Positions 52,388 to 62,830 of a DNA stretch of 64,000 nt are shown one piece after another (positions within the stretch are counted from its first letter, which is position 1; the number at the start of each line of letters is the position of its first letter). A program made the translations under genes and the position numbers. Origin of the DNA: Yponomeuta sedellus (taxonomy: Eukaryota > Arthropoda > Insecta > Lepidoptera > Yponomeutidae). The DNA lies in assembly GCA_934045075.1 (NCBI GenBank), contig OW203724.1, positions 9,101,473 through 9,165,472 on the forward strand, read 5' to 3'. The notes under the pieces are model-generated. The model did not search any database. It was not told where the DNA came from and saw only the letters and a list, made by a program, of their open reading frames with translations.

Positions 52388-53311
52388 GGTTTCAGATACT
52401 GCCTCACCATTGTCGACCGTTTCAGTCGTTGGCCTGAGGCATACCCACTGCAGGACATCTCCGCAGCGTCGTGTGCATCGGCCTTCGTGTCGGGCTGGGT
52501 TGCCCGCTTTGGCTGCCCCGACAACATCACAACCGACCGCGGGCGGCAGTTCGAGTCACACCTATTCAAGGCTCTCTCATCACTCTTAGGAGCCACGCAC
52601 CACACCACCACGGCGTACCACCCTGCCGCTAATGGCCTTGTAGAGAGGCTCCACCGGCAGCTCAAGGCTGCAATTGCCTGCCACGCCACCGACCGCTGGA
52701 CCGAGGTACTCCCACTTGTGCTGCTGGGCATCCGCAGCGCATGGAAAGATGACATCCAGTCCTCCGCCGCAGAGCTGGTTTATGGCGAACCACTCCGCTT
52801 ACCCGGGCAGTTTTTCTCCTCTGTATCATCTGCTCCAGTTGACACCACCGATTTCGCATGCCGTTTGAAAAACCAGATGAGCCAAATCGCCCCACAAGCC
52901 ACATCGTCCCATGCTACAAGACGCATCTTCTATGTTCCAAAGGACCTAAGCACGTCGTCGCATGTCTTTCTCCGACAGGGCCCGGCGCACCGTTCCTTTC
53001 AGCCAGCATATAGTGGCCCGCATAAAGTTCTACGTAGGAACTGCAAAACATACGATATAGATGTCAATGGCAGGGAGCAAACAGTAACTGTCGATCGACT
53101 TAAACCAGCCTATGTCGCAAACGAAAGTCAGGCGGCCGATGCTGACGAAGACAACGAAGTCGTTCCCGAACGATCGACGAATATCAACCGTAGCAACGGT
53201 CTCAGCGGGGGAGTGATATGGCGTCTCGGCCATCCGTGCCACGGATACCAAGCTCGTGCAACGGACGCAGCGCTTACTCTATGTGCGCGGGGAGTCATGG
53301 CAACGAAATAA
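52388..53311 (+). pseudogene. pol: pol remnant: integrase catalytic core (second half) and C-terminal domain
   Basis: In frame from 52388. 'LTIVDRFSRWPEAYPLQD' follows the lost first catalytic Asp region. The second Asp (in ITTDRGRQFES, codon at 52535) and the Glu (in YHPAANGLVERLHR, codon at 52643) are kept with the canonical 35-residue spacing. A C-terminal 'VFLRQGPAHRSFQPAYSGPH' / 'VDRLKPAYV' segment corresponds to the GPY/F-like module. The zinc-binding N-terminus, RNaseH, RT and protease are missing. The frame runs into the 3' LTR and stops at 53309. An enzyme from this remnant would be inactive. Confidence 0.88.
53204..53216 (+). promoter_or_regulatory. Polypurine tract
   Basis: AGCGGGGGAGTGA directly before the 3' LTR; expected plus-strand primer. 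Confidence 0.75.
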
Positions 53312-53436
53312 ATAGTGGGAAGCCGGTGAAAGAATCCTCTTGGTTTTGCTAAAAGTTTTCCTTTATATAAATATAATTAGTCTCTGGTATTATTTGTCTT
53401 TGTACCTTTACGCCGGCACCAACCAACACGCCTACA
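53217..53436 (+). repeat. 3' LTR
   Basis: Begins TATGGCG where the 5' LTR has TGTGGCG. Other differences include A/G in 'cgcagcgctt', C/T in 'cctcttggtt', G/A in 'tatataaat', and a short region around 53390 with a 2-base insertion. Confidence 0.92.
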
Positions 53437-53673
53437 CTCTGCAATTCATAGCTCACTACACGAGTGGAAATAGAACCATCTTACGGTTAATTAATTAACT
53501 TTCAACCAATATTCTCAAGACATGCTTAGAAAAGTTTATACGCTTAGAAGAGTTCTAGTTCCAATAAATACTTGGAGTCTCTTGGAAAGACACACACAAC
53601 ATTTTAATTGCGTTTGCGGTTTTCGCATAATTTCCAAAACCAGACATTTATTTCAACGTAATGAATTATTTGT

Positions 53674-53924
53674 AGACTTTTTGTCCGGATCTACTTACGG
53701 GTGTTATATCGGAAAAATCCGACTAGGTTTCGTTCCGATTCGCAGAGCGTCGTCGGTTGCTCGTCGACGAGCATCCGACGACGCGAGCTCCGTCTCTGCT
53801 CACTATGATTAAGCTTTGCGAATCGGAACGAAACCTGGTCGGATTTTTCCGATATAACACCCGTAAGTAGATCCGGACAAAAAGTCTACAATGTGTTGTG
53901 CTTACGAAAGTTTTAGTTCAAAAA
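53674..53924 (+). mobile_element. Fold-back retroposon, long form
   Basis: A 15-bp perfect duplication TAATGAATTATTTGT (53659-53673, 53925-53939). Arms of ~70 bp start 'agactttttgtccggatcta' / 'cgggtgttatatcgg' and end 'cgttccgattcgcagagc', and are inverted at ~53812-53889. The centre contains a further palindrome 'tcgtcgacga' and 'gacgcgagctccgtctctgc'. The unpaired 3' end is 'gtgttgtgcttacgaaagtt' plus A-rich 'ttcaaaaa'. Confidence 0.82.
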
Positions 53925-53944
53925 TAATGAATTATTTGTTGAAT

Positions 53945-54425
53945 ACACTATTTTTTATTTTTAATGCACTAACCCGTGCTAAGGAACAAATTTAAAAACC
54001 TATTTAGAGGCTAAAAATTTTCACCCATGCCGGGATTCGAACCCGCAACCTCTGGCTATCCGTACCAGCGCTCTACCAATTGAGCCAATGGGCGACTCAC
54101 GACATCAGTGAAATTTCGAACCTCTTTACAATATTCTCTGTATTACGTACAGGCAGCGACATCTGACTTAAGCAAATTGCATTACTTACAGCCCCGACTA
54201 CCTACTTTGCAGTTAGGTTTAACATCGGAACGATATCACTGTACCCACATGATTACACTATTTTTTATTTTTAATGCACTAACCCGTGCTAAGAAACAAA
54301 TTTAAAAACCTATTTAGGGGCTAAAAATTTCACCCATGCCGGGATTCGAACCCGCAACCTCTGGCTATCCGTACCAGCGCTCTACCAATTGAAATTGAAA
54401 TTTTTAGCCTCTAAATAGGTTTTTA
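53945..54425 (-). mobile_element. T-SINE dimer with fold-back end, one target duplication
   Basis: Two reverse units (tails at 53945 and ~54254) with an inverted end ('gaaatttttagcctctaaat'). A 12-bp duplication TATTTGTTGAAT (53933-53944, 54426-54437) flanks the pair, so both units came in together. It inserted just beside the fold-back retroposon, using part of that element's own target duplication. Confidence 0.9.
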
Positions 54426-54546
54426 TATTTGTTGAATGTTAAAATAAAATGTCTTGTAAGCTGCCTTGGGTCATAGAGAAAATGGTAGCGAAAAAATATT
54501 CATTGTGACAATCAATTCTCAAATCGTAGTAAACATAATACCATGC

Positions 54547-54866
54547 GGTTGCAACCCTGTATGTCCTCACTGCTGGGGCGCGGGTCTCTTCCTGCATTGC
54601 AGGAAGGTTAGGCCATCGGGGCCATGTCCGTGTTGGTGGAGGTTTGTAAGATAGTGGCGGGCCTTACTGTCAAAGGTTATCAAGCCGCCCATAAGGCCTC
54701 TGACATGACAACCCACACCCACGGCTTAGCGTGCTTTGTGAAGCACGGAAGCGCTCGGAAAAACGCCACGGGTCGGTCACCCATCCAGAACCTGACCGCG
54801 CTTGTTGTTGCTTAACTCGAGTGATTGATTCCAATCACTCGGTTTGACTAGGCCACGAGCGCTTCA
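54547..54866 (-). mobile_element. 5S-SINE, reverse, with deletions
   Basis: 'gcaaccctgtatgtcctcac', 'gttatcaagccgcccataag', 'gggtcggtcacccatccaga', 'ggtttgactaggccacgagc'. Two internal deletions remove 'ctccaccacggg' and 'ttaacgactgccgttaca'. Confidence 0.82.
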
Positions 54867-54904
54867 CTAGGCCAATATGTATGGTACTGGCCTAGTGAAG
54901 CGCT
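54858..54904. repeat. 17-bp perfect hairpin at the end of the 5S-SINE
   Basis: AGCGCTTCACTAGGCCA (54858-54874) and its complement (54888-54904). One arm begins inside the SINE, so the hairpin arose after or during insertion. Confidence 0.85.
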
Positions 54905-55149
54905 ACGTGAAGGTTGCTACCAATTATTTAAACATTAATATTCGACTTTCTGTTAGAAAAAGTAAATATAGAAACAGAATGCACCTCGGGTTTTCTGTTA
55001 CAAATAAGTAAATATTAAAGCAGAACGCAACAACGATGTTACGTTTTGCCTTTTCTGTGTTTTTACCTCGCTCTCTCTCTTCTGATCTGTGATCGATCGT
55101 ATTCCTCTTTATTTGCTAATACCAAAATAAATCCCTTGATAATAATTCA

Positions 55150-55345
55150 CTAGCTGTGCCCCGCGGTGTTACCCGCGGCTTATTAGGGAATACGACATTC
55201 TCCCGCAGTAAAAAGAAGCTTATGTGTTAATCCAGGGTGTCAGCTAACTCCATACCAAATTTTATTAAAATCGCTCTAGCCATTTAGACATGAAGAAGTA
55301 AAAAACGTACACACTCACAAACTTTCGCCTTTTTAATATTAGGTG
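55150..55345 (-). mobile_element. Second type of Helitron-like element
   Basis: CTAGCTGTGCCCCGCGGTGT at the left with a CCGCGG/CCGCGG hairpin, and 'aatttta...aaaatcgctctagcca', 'cgcctttttaatattagg' at the right. This is a familiar arrangement for a short insect repeat with Helitron-like ends; the 5' TC end is not clear. Confidence 0.6.
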
Positions 55346-55674
55346 ACGTGATGATATAAGTGTGTTTATCTTTGTTTTCCGGCCCCACCCAATACTCCTA
55401 CGATTTCATACTGAAGATGACACTCATCGCGTGAAACAGGCATTGCCATTTGCCATATTCAGGTAGCGAGCCTTCTGTGTGTACTAGGTACCCCTTGGTT
55501 AGCTCGGTGCACGTACTGGCAAACAGGGTGTCACCCACTGGCAATTCGCGAATTTGCATATGAAAGCCATAACTCTTGCGAGTCGGAAAATTTAATATTT
55601 CAGCTAATTAAATGAGAGCGTTCGGCGTGGTCCAGTGGCCCACAGACTGAGTTACGTTTTCCATAATAAGGGTT

Positions 55675-55715
55675 GATGTATCCACTAAACACAGTGTGTG
55701 TTTAGTGGATACATC
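55675..55715. repeat. Perfect 19-bp inverted repeat, 3-base loop
   Basis: GATGTATCCACTAAACACA (55675-55693), gtg, exact complement (55697-55715). Confidence 0.92.
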
Positions 55716-55874
55716 AGCCCAATTCAAGTCAATCTAAACGGGACAGCTCGTCTTTTCAGATTCCTTCGAGTATATAACCAGGGTAGGCGGACTCATTCGT
55801 ATCTATAAGCCTAAAACACAAATTTTTGAGGTACCTAGTTTGAACAGCTCTATATACTCGTAATTATATATTAA

Positions 55875-56060
55875 ACGGGTAAAATCGCGATGATTTATTA
55901 GGTAAAACGTAATTACCTTATTCCCCAATGTTTCGGCAGCGTTACAGTTGCCGTGGCCTCGGGTAGACTGAAGTGGCGAGTATGTACAGTCAATTATTGT
56001 GGGTAGTCACTTTTAATATATAACTATGTATGAGTATCGCGAATCAATAAGAAATACTAT
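55875..56060. repeat. 'AAACGTTGGG...GACCCGTTTAA' family pieces
   Basis: 55875-55975 is the reverse of 30289-30357 ('ggtaaaacgtaattacctta', 'aatgtttcggcagcgttaca'). 56010-56060 repeats 31810-31860 ('atatataactatgtatgagt'). The same family makes up the arms of the 29.3-31.9 kb fold-back. Confidence 0.6.
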
Positions 56061-56074
56061 AGCTTTATATAAAA

Positions 56075-56192
56075 TCTAATAAATATACCTTTATAAAATC
56101 TAGTGTTTGTCCTTGAACTCCTCCAAAATGGCTTCGCCGATTTGTATGATTTTTTGGGTACATGGCAAAACAACGTTTGCGAGGTCAGCTAG
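56075..56192 (+). mobile_element. Possible third Helitron-like element
   Basis: TCTAATAAATATACC at the left and GAGGTCAGCTAG before TTA at the right (same last 9 bases as 5365-5517), but a different interior ('ggcttcgccgatttgtatga'). Confidence 0.45.
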
Positions 56193-56224
56193 TTACTCTA
56201 TGACATTTTAATAACTTAATTACA

Positions 56225-56305
56225 AACAAGCGTGTTTGGCCAAAGTGCCTGCAAAACAAATGACTGACAGCTGCTACTGCTATTAACAGAGTTTAAGTGT
56301 ATCAG
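56225..56305. repeat. 'GTTTCT' MITE fragment
   Basis: 'tttggccaaagtgc', 'tgacagctgctactgctatt', 'agtgtatcagaaact' match the right two-thirds of 38288-38422. Confidence 0.55.
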
Positions 56306-56416
56306 AAACTGTAACAGATTGGGAGTAAACGATTTACAACAACTTTTGATTTGTCTTTCCAATTTTGGTTAGACCATTCATATGGTTCTGTAGGTATCTT
56401 TTAAAATTTACGCGTT

Positions 56417-56628
56417 ACATAACATAACATTTATACATACAGGCACATACATTGCTTCTGGACCCACACTACGATACCCTGAGTCGTGGGAACAAGAAAC
56501 AGCGACATCACAAACATGTAAACATCCAAGACCTGGGGTTTTTTTTGCCCCCAGCCGGGGTTCGAACCCGGGACCTCTTGCATGGTAAGCACAGAGGTCG
56601 TCTATCACTACGCCACAGAGGTCGTCAA
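56417..56628 (-). mobile_element. Gly-SINE, reverse
   Basis: Full tail ('aggcacatacattgcttctg') and head ('ggttcgaacccgggacctct'). 'cacagaggtcgtc' is duplicated in the head (56588, 56612), so the A-box region is rearranged. Confidence 0.8.
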
Positions 56629-57317
56629 AAAACAGACCATGCTCTCTGGTAACTTAATAACGTTTATTCTCTTCTTCAGGTAAGTGATTGCGCCACCACA
56701 GCATACGCAGTAGCAAATATCACCTTGACTGTAAGTACCTACCAAAGCAAAACGTCTCATCAATCGTCATAAAAAATCCGCAAACATAAACGGGAAAAAA
56801 CAAAGACTGTCTGGAGCCTTCAAATCCAAGAGTTGGATTCAAGTTGTAAGTCCCTGGGTCTAGGACCTAAAAATATAGCTGTGACTATCACTTTGTTATC
56901 ATGTCGATGGCTAACTCTTTAAATTTTGTTGGCCCAGAACTCGCTTCCCCGGCCTCATCGACTATCACTGAGAATATTTGTGTTCAGATTTTCCAAAAAT
57001 AGGTACTTAGTATAAAATATGTACATAATATTTTTCATTGGCAGATAGCTTACGTAGCGTAAAATTTTAATTATCTATAAGCGTCTAATGAACTTTTGAC
57101 AGATGCACGAATATCGAGTTCCTTATTTATTTCACAAGAAACCAGAAACCATTCAAAACAACCGGGTTCGATTCCCGAACGGAGTACAGATGTTTTTTAA
57201 AATGTATGAATGCAGTTTTTCTTGTTATTAAAATCGATGACATGGTTCCTCAGAACAGATCTTCGTATGTCTTATAGTTTCAGACTTTCCCATACTGACC
57301 GATTTGAATGAGACACC

Positions 57318-57424
57318 CTGTATGAATATCGCGAATCATTAAGAAATACTATAATTATAATACTAGTTATTATTTTTATTCCATTGGTGGCGCTAGTTAG
57401 CACCCCGAAACACCTTAAAGTTAA
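57318..57424. repeat. Ends of two fold-back families side by side
   Basis: 'tatgaatatcgcgaatcatt' (the 31830 family) followed by 'ttccattggtggcgctagtt' / 'agcaccccgaaacacctta' (the 2500 family). The pair may show that both belong to one larger element. Confidence 0.45.
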
Positions 57425-57601
57425 TGTGTGTTGAACATAAGCGATCCTCGCGTCACAAGCAAACCTAGTGTGTTGCGGAAGATTGCGAGGGCGTTCCCGC
57501 GACTCCGTCTTACGGCGTGAGAAGGAACACCATGGGGTTTTTAGCTGGTAAGAGTCCGGCATAACCCTGTCGCCATCCCCAGTGGCAGGGTAGGTATCCA
57601 T
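57425..57601 (-). repeat. Unclassified dispersed-looking repeat with 109-codon frame
   Basis: The minus frame 57272-57601 contains 'MPDSYQLKTPWCSFSRRKTE' and 'RERPRNLPQHT'. I believe a similar string occurs in predicted proteins of other moths, which suggests a transposon part, but I cannot verify this here. No other copy in the window. Confidence 0.3.
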
Positions 57602-57733
57602 GAGGGTTATCCCATGAAAAAAAAGGCTAACCTAGTGTGGGATCTCAGTTGCACATCTGCCCGCTGTATTTATAAGCTGTTGTTAATTTTAGATTGTGGC
57701 TGTATTTGTTTGTTTGAATAATAATAAAGCATA

Positions 57734-57986
57734 GGGCGGTGGTAACGGAGCGGTGTAGAACGCCGGCCTCTCAATCAGGAGGTCGTGGGCTCAAACCCCG
57801 GCATGTACCAATGACTTTGTTTTCTGAGTTATGTGCATTTGTGAAATTATTGTAGCAATACCACTCGCCGACGGTGAAGGAAAACATCGTAAGGAAACCC
57901 TAGTGTCTGAAATGTTAACGTACCTCAGTGCTTGCTACGTACAATGGCCCAACTATGAGGCTAAGTGCGGAAATCTCAGGTCTAAC
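57734..57986 (+). mobile_element. D-SINE, forward, full length
   Basis: A 15-bp perfect duplication TAATAATAAAGCATA (57719-57733, 57987-58001). Head 'gggcggtggtaacggagcgg' / 'gtcgtgggctcaaacccc' (B box changed to GGCTCAAACCC), core 'gacggtgaaggaaaacatcg', end 'aaatctcaggtctaac'. Confidence 0.9.
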
Positions 57987-58052
57987 TAATAATAAAGCAT
58001 AACAATAATAAAAAGACCTTAATGATGCCATTAGAATTTCAACCTACGCAAG

Positions 58053-58158
58053 TAACTCCACCAACCCGGACTTGGCCCCCGTGTGGAGTATGGCCTAACC
58101 TTGCTGTGATGCAGGAAGTGGCCCGTGCCCCAGTAGTGAGGACATACAAAGGTTGATA
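58053..58158 (+). repeat. 5S-SINE, 3' third only
   Basis: 'actccaccaacccggacttg' to 'gtgaggacatacaaaggttg' and 'atattgatatcga'. Confidence 0.82.
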
Positions 58159-58786
58159 TTGATATCGACGGTACCTTCGACATTTTATCTGGGTATACAA
58201 TTTTTTGGTTACTCTGTCTTGCGGCAAATTAAAAGATTAAGTGAGTACAGTCCATAGCAATAAGGTTAAGTAAGTACAGTCGCTAGCAGGTCAACCATTA
58301 CATTTTTGTTGCGAAGTTGTCCTTAACTGGTTAAAGCGTAGGTACGTATGAAAAGGTTGATGTGCTGTCGACTGTACCAAGACATCAAACAGCAGCTGAA
58401 TGTCGAACCGCCATGAAGGACGAGGACTTAACGACACATTAAAATCTGAGTGGTCCACAAAAATGTTTCATTTCTCCAACAGAGATCGAGGCAGGTGTCG
58501 TAAACTGTTACGGCTCTATAACGCGAAAGAAATTGTTGTTTACGGTAGACAAGTTGTAAAATATTGTTAAATTTCAGAGCAAAACCATTTTCAGCGTTAA
58601 TAAAGTTTACGTGTTTACTGCTGGGGGACACTCCAGCATAGCAGTAAACCAATAATAATAATAAATTATTTATTTGCAAGTACATTAAAAATAAACTTAA
58701 ATTAAGTTGTATATATTAAATATATGTTACTTTACAAATTAGATGAAATTACTAAATTACATTGAATGAAATTTTGTAAAAGTAAA
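58159..58786. other. No gene recognised
   Basis: An 85-codon minus frame (58428) without motif. Confidence 0.35.
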
Positions 58787-58799
58787 TTAAAAGTTAATA

Positions 58800-58865
58800 C
58801 GGATAGCTAGAGGTTGCGGGTTCGAATCCCGGCATGGGTGAAATTTTTAGCCTCTAAATAGGTTT
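58800..58865 (+). mobile_element. T-SINE, short copy ending at TTTTTAAA
   Basis: A 13-bp perfect duplication TTAAAAGTTAATA (58787-58799, 58866-58878). Begins in the anticodon arm ('cggatagctagaggttgcgg') and ends 'cctctaaataggttt'. Same type as 19189-19262. Confidence 0.87.
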
Positions 58866-59029
58866 TTAAAAGTTAATAGTTTTTGTCCTATGTTTTTTTT
58901 TGTGTATGTTTATTTTTATTTATTTCATATTTATGTACCGTTTATGTATGTGTATCAATTTCATATTTGTATCGTTTATGTATGTGTATCAACTATAAAA
59001 TAATATGTTATCAAATAGTTGTTTAGTTG

Positions 59030-59506
<477 letters not shown>

Positions 59507-60078
59507 AGTACAAAAAATAATAAGAAATGGAGCTTGTGCGTTGCTATGATAATGCGGCCAGGGCCGAGTTTCATCACAAAAATACAATCGTAGTTTATTA
59601 TAAGAAGAATACGAATAATAATATTTATTGTAAGCATAGACATGGGTTACACATTTAGCAGTAACAGTTCCTATTAAAAATAACATCTGTTATTGTGATA
59701 ATTCACCAAATCTTACCTTAACAGGGTACTCACATTCATCCATCCTTTACATATTTTTTACATGTATGATGGAAACAGTAACAAATCAGAACTGTAATAG
59801 GTAACATTTTTGAATGACTATTCGAAGTACATTGCGCAGCAGAGTCTTCTTGTGAATTAGTGGGTTATCTACTTTACAATTAACATCTGCCTGGCAAATC
59901 TTTTCACCACATTTCTGGGCCATAGACACGCTAAGAAAAAGATTGACATCGAATTGTCGTAGTAAGCCTTGAATTGTAGTCCTATGAAACATCCCCCTGG
60001 TCGCATGAAGATGACTTTCTGGCCATTGACAATTTGACTCTCATATCGAACCGAGTTACCTATCTGGTGTCTAAGTTG
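59507..60078. other. No gene; weak fold-back end
   Basis: 'ggccgagtttcatcacaaaa' and 'cgtagtttattataagaaga' resemble the left end of the 893-1284 element. 'aataatatttattgtaagca' is a reverse retroposon tail. Confidence 0.35.
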
Positions 60079-60432
60079 ATATCAACCCTTATGTCTCCAC
60101 TGTTGGGGCACGGGTCTCTTCTTTTATGGTAGGAAGGTTAGGCCGTACTCCACCAAGGGGGCCAAATCCGGGTTGGTGGAGGATTTTAAGACAGCGGCGG
60201 GCCTTACTGTCAGAAGTTATCAAGCCGCCCATGAGGCCTCTGACATGGCTTAACGACTGCCATCACATGACAGCTGGCACCAACGGCTTAACGTGCCTTG
60301 CGAAGCACGGAAGCGCTCGGAAAAAATGCCACTAGCGGTAGTCACGAGATGGTCACCCATCCAGTACCTGACAGCGACTGTTGTTGCTTAACCCAAGTGA
60401 TTGATTGCAATGACCCGGTTCCGCTAGGCGCT
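60079..60432 (-). mobile_element. 5S-SINE, reverse, full length
   Basis: 'atatcaacccttatgtctcc', 'agttatcaagccgcccatga', 'atggtcacccatccagtacc', 'gttgttgcttaaccca', 'ccgctaggcgcttc'. Confidence 0.87.
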
Positions 60433-60540
60433 TCATTGAAGTAGCAAAGGCGAAGCAAAATATTCTTGCGAATATCTTGCAACCTGCTTAATTAGCGCAG
60501 TACGAGTAATAAGATATACGATACTCCTACAGACACGAAT

Positions 60541-60757
60541 AGCCTCATAGTTGGGCCATTGTATGTAGCAATCGCTGACGTATGATAACACTTCAAATAC
60601 TAGAGTTTCCGCACTATGTTTTTCTTCACCAATAGCGAGTGGCATTGCTACCATAACTTCCCAAATTTTCATAACTTAGAAAACGAAGTCATTGGCATTC
60701 AAACCCACGACCTCCCGATTGATAAGCCGGCGTTCTACAGCTCCTCTACCCCCGCTA
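60541..60757 (-). mobile_element. D-SINE, reverse, 3' truncated
   Basis: 'agcctcatagttgggccatt', 'gagtttccgcactatgtttt', 'caaacccacgacctcccgat', 'ggcgttctacagctcctcta'. The last ~25 bp of the family's 3' end are missing. Confidence 0.78.
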
Positions 60758-61068
60758 TCAATTTTGGTTGGATGCATATTCATTTTAGTATTTCTTTCTA
60801 TTCCGTAGGTATATTGCCTAATAAAAGAATCGCGATTACACTCGTATCATAATTATATATTATAGGGAAGAGCGGGTGATAGTGCTCTTCCACTATAAAG
60901 GGAAATTTCCCGCCAGGCAAATCGTATGCCTGGGGTCGGCCGGTCCGACTGTTGTTAGTCGGACGTAATATTTATGGTATGTCATTAAAACACTTTGATT
61001 GCGCGATGCAGGAATGTTGGAGTTTGTAGTGCGCGCGCAGAGTTGACATGTGCTCGCCACAATATCGT

Positions 61069-61302
61069 TATCAACCCTTGTGTGTCCCCACTGCTGGGGT
61101 ACGGGTCTCTTCCTGTATCGCAGGAAGGTTAGGCAATACTCCACCATGGGGGCCAAGTCCGGATCGGTGGAGGATTGTAAGACAGTGGCAGGCCTTACTG
61201 GCAGAAGTTATCAAGCTGCCCATAAGGCCTCTGTGATGGCTTAACGACTGCCATCACATGACAGTTGGCACCAACAGCTTAACGTGCCTTGCGAAGCACA
61301 GA
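61069..61302 (-). repeat. 5S-SINE, reverse, lacking the 5S part
   Basis: 'atcaacccttgtgtgtcccc' to 'acgtgccttgcgaagcacag'; then a short hairpin 'cagaattaatattaattctg' (61299-61318). Confidence 0.83.
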
Positions 61303-62604
61303 ATTAATATTAATTCTGCTATCGACATTATGACTTACTTTTACAACCACTATGTAGTTGAAAGATCTCCTGAACAAAGCAAAATCTTTTTGTAACATTC
61401 CGGTTGCTTTAATCTTAGATACGTTTGTTTGAAAATACTTTTCATTTCTTAAAAGGTTTGGTATCTTCTTGAGTCTAGTGAGACTGGAAAATATTTAGTA
61501 GTAAAGGAAGAGATGGGGAAACAATAGCTATTGTGGGGAATTAGTAATAGAATCGCGCCCACCCGCAGTCTCAAGTAGTTGGCGCGCTATCGCATTGGGC
61601 TTTTTCCCAGTCGTTTATCCCAGAGTGAAATAAAAATCTATGGTTACTTTGCTAGGAAATTATTGGATTCGTTAAACATTTATTGTAACCACACTTCCCA
61701 TACCTGCATCGAACTAATACATACATTTAAAAATGTTAAGTCAATTAAAATGTCTAAACGTAATGTTCTATTTTTCTAATTTATAGTTTGCAATAACGAA
61801 TGTAACAATAAAACGTGGTATCTATTTTTTTATAAAAAAAATATTATACTTTATAAATATTTGAGCGAAAAAATTGCTGAAATCGCGTTGTAGTCACAAT
61901 AAAAATATCCACATGGTGACATTGCATGTCTTTAATGAAAATGCTCACAATGCATTGTAGCAATGAAGAAAGAAGAATAGCGTTGAGGCAGATCTCTCAG
62001 AGAGAGAGAGAGAGCTCTGCATATATACAAATATATACTTTCTATAAGATACATAGATAGAATATTCTTTAATTGTACACAGAAATGACATAAATACGTA
62101 TTACCGCATGGGAATGATCTTCACATCTAGAAAGAGTGAGCTTGTTTAAAACCCCAAAAACTCTTGATATCCCCAAAAAAATATCTAGCGAATGTTTTCA
62201 TCTTACTGGCTAACGTGCTAAACCATACGTACTACATCCACAAAATATGTTCTAGAAATACGTATTACGTATGGGAAAAAGTCCAACGATCGTTTTCAAA
62301 CTTCTCCGATAAGATTGTATTGGACTGTACTTCGCGCCCGCAAGCGTCGGTAACTTAACTACTTATTTATAAAATTTAATAAAATAGCGCTGGCATCTGG
62401 ACAAACATTCTACATTGACTTTTCTGCCTGAAAAAATATTGGTTCTCTATTGGACACCATGGAATGGTATTACTTGCAAATGCAGCGTGGGACAGCACCA
62501 GCTCGCTAGAACGATTGCTTTTAGCGGGTAGATGTGGATGTCTGAAGACAAAAAGATGTGACGTGCCTTGGGGGAGGCGCATGCTGTGGACAAATTTGGA
62601 CCCA
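61303..62604. other. No gene recognised
   Basis: AT-rich. Contains a 20-bp (GA)n at 61995-62014 and a reverse retroposon tail with 'agatagaatattctttaatt' at 62055-62095. Short frames have no motifs. Confidence 0.4.
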
Positions 62605-62691
62605 TGAATAGAATTGGATTGACTAAAATATACACATATTTTAGTCAATCCAATTCTATACACATATTTTAGTCAATCCAATTCTATTCAT
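62605..62691. repeat. Hairpin with duplicated right arm
   Basis: The unit 'tagaattggattgactaaaa' is present once forward (62609-62628 and extending to 62631) and twice in inverse (62636-62659 and 62664-62691), the spacers being 'acac' in both cases. Confidence 0.9.
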
Positions 62692-62722
62692 CGGTCCTTC
62701 TTAACAGAGTGAATTATTATAT

Positions 62723-62815
62723 TCTTTTTAATGCACTAACCCGTGCTAAGGACAATTTTAAAAACCTATTTAGAGGCTAAAAATTCCACCGCGACCTCTG
62801 ACTAACCGTGCCAGA
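62723..62815 (-). repeat. T-SINE fragment, reverse
   Basis: Tail 'tttttaatgcactaacccgt' to 'aggctaaaaattccaccgcg' with the 'catgccgggattcgaac' B-box block deleted. Confidence 0.8.
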
Positions 62816-62830
62816 ACCGTGTCTAAATAC

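Larger units (their letters stand above)
51182..53436 (+). mobile_element. Defective Gypsy-type LTR retrotransposon (kabuki/CsRn1-like)
   Basis: Two LTRs (51182-51399, 53217-53436) bracket a 1.8-kb interior with 5-bp duplications CTCTG on both sides (51177-51181, 53437-53441). I count about six substitutions and one 2-base indel between LTRs (~3%). The interior keeps gag and the end of integrase; protease, RT, RNaseH and the start of integrase are gone. No envelope gene. It cannot move on its own, although its LTR, primer-binding site and polypurine tract remain. Confidence 0.93.

Noticed and set aside
52198..52755. 185-codon minus frame opposite the integrase
   Set aside because: A shadow of the GC-rich integrase coding strand.
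57161..57215. Isolated 'ccgggttcgattcccg' B-box-like motif
   Set aside because: No A box or repeat body could be identified around it; too little to call a SINE.
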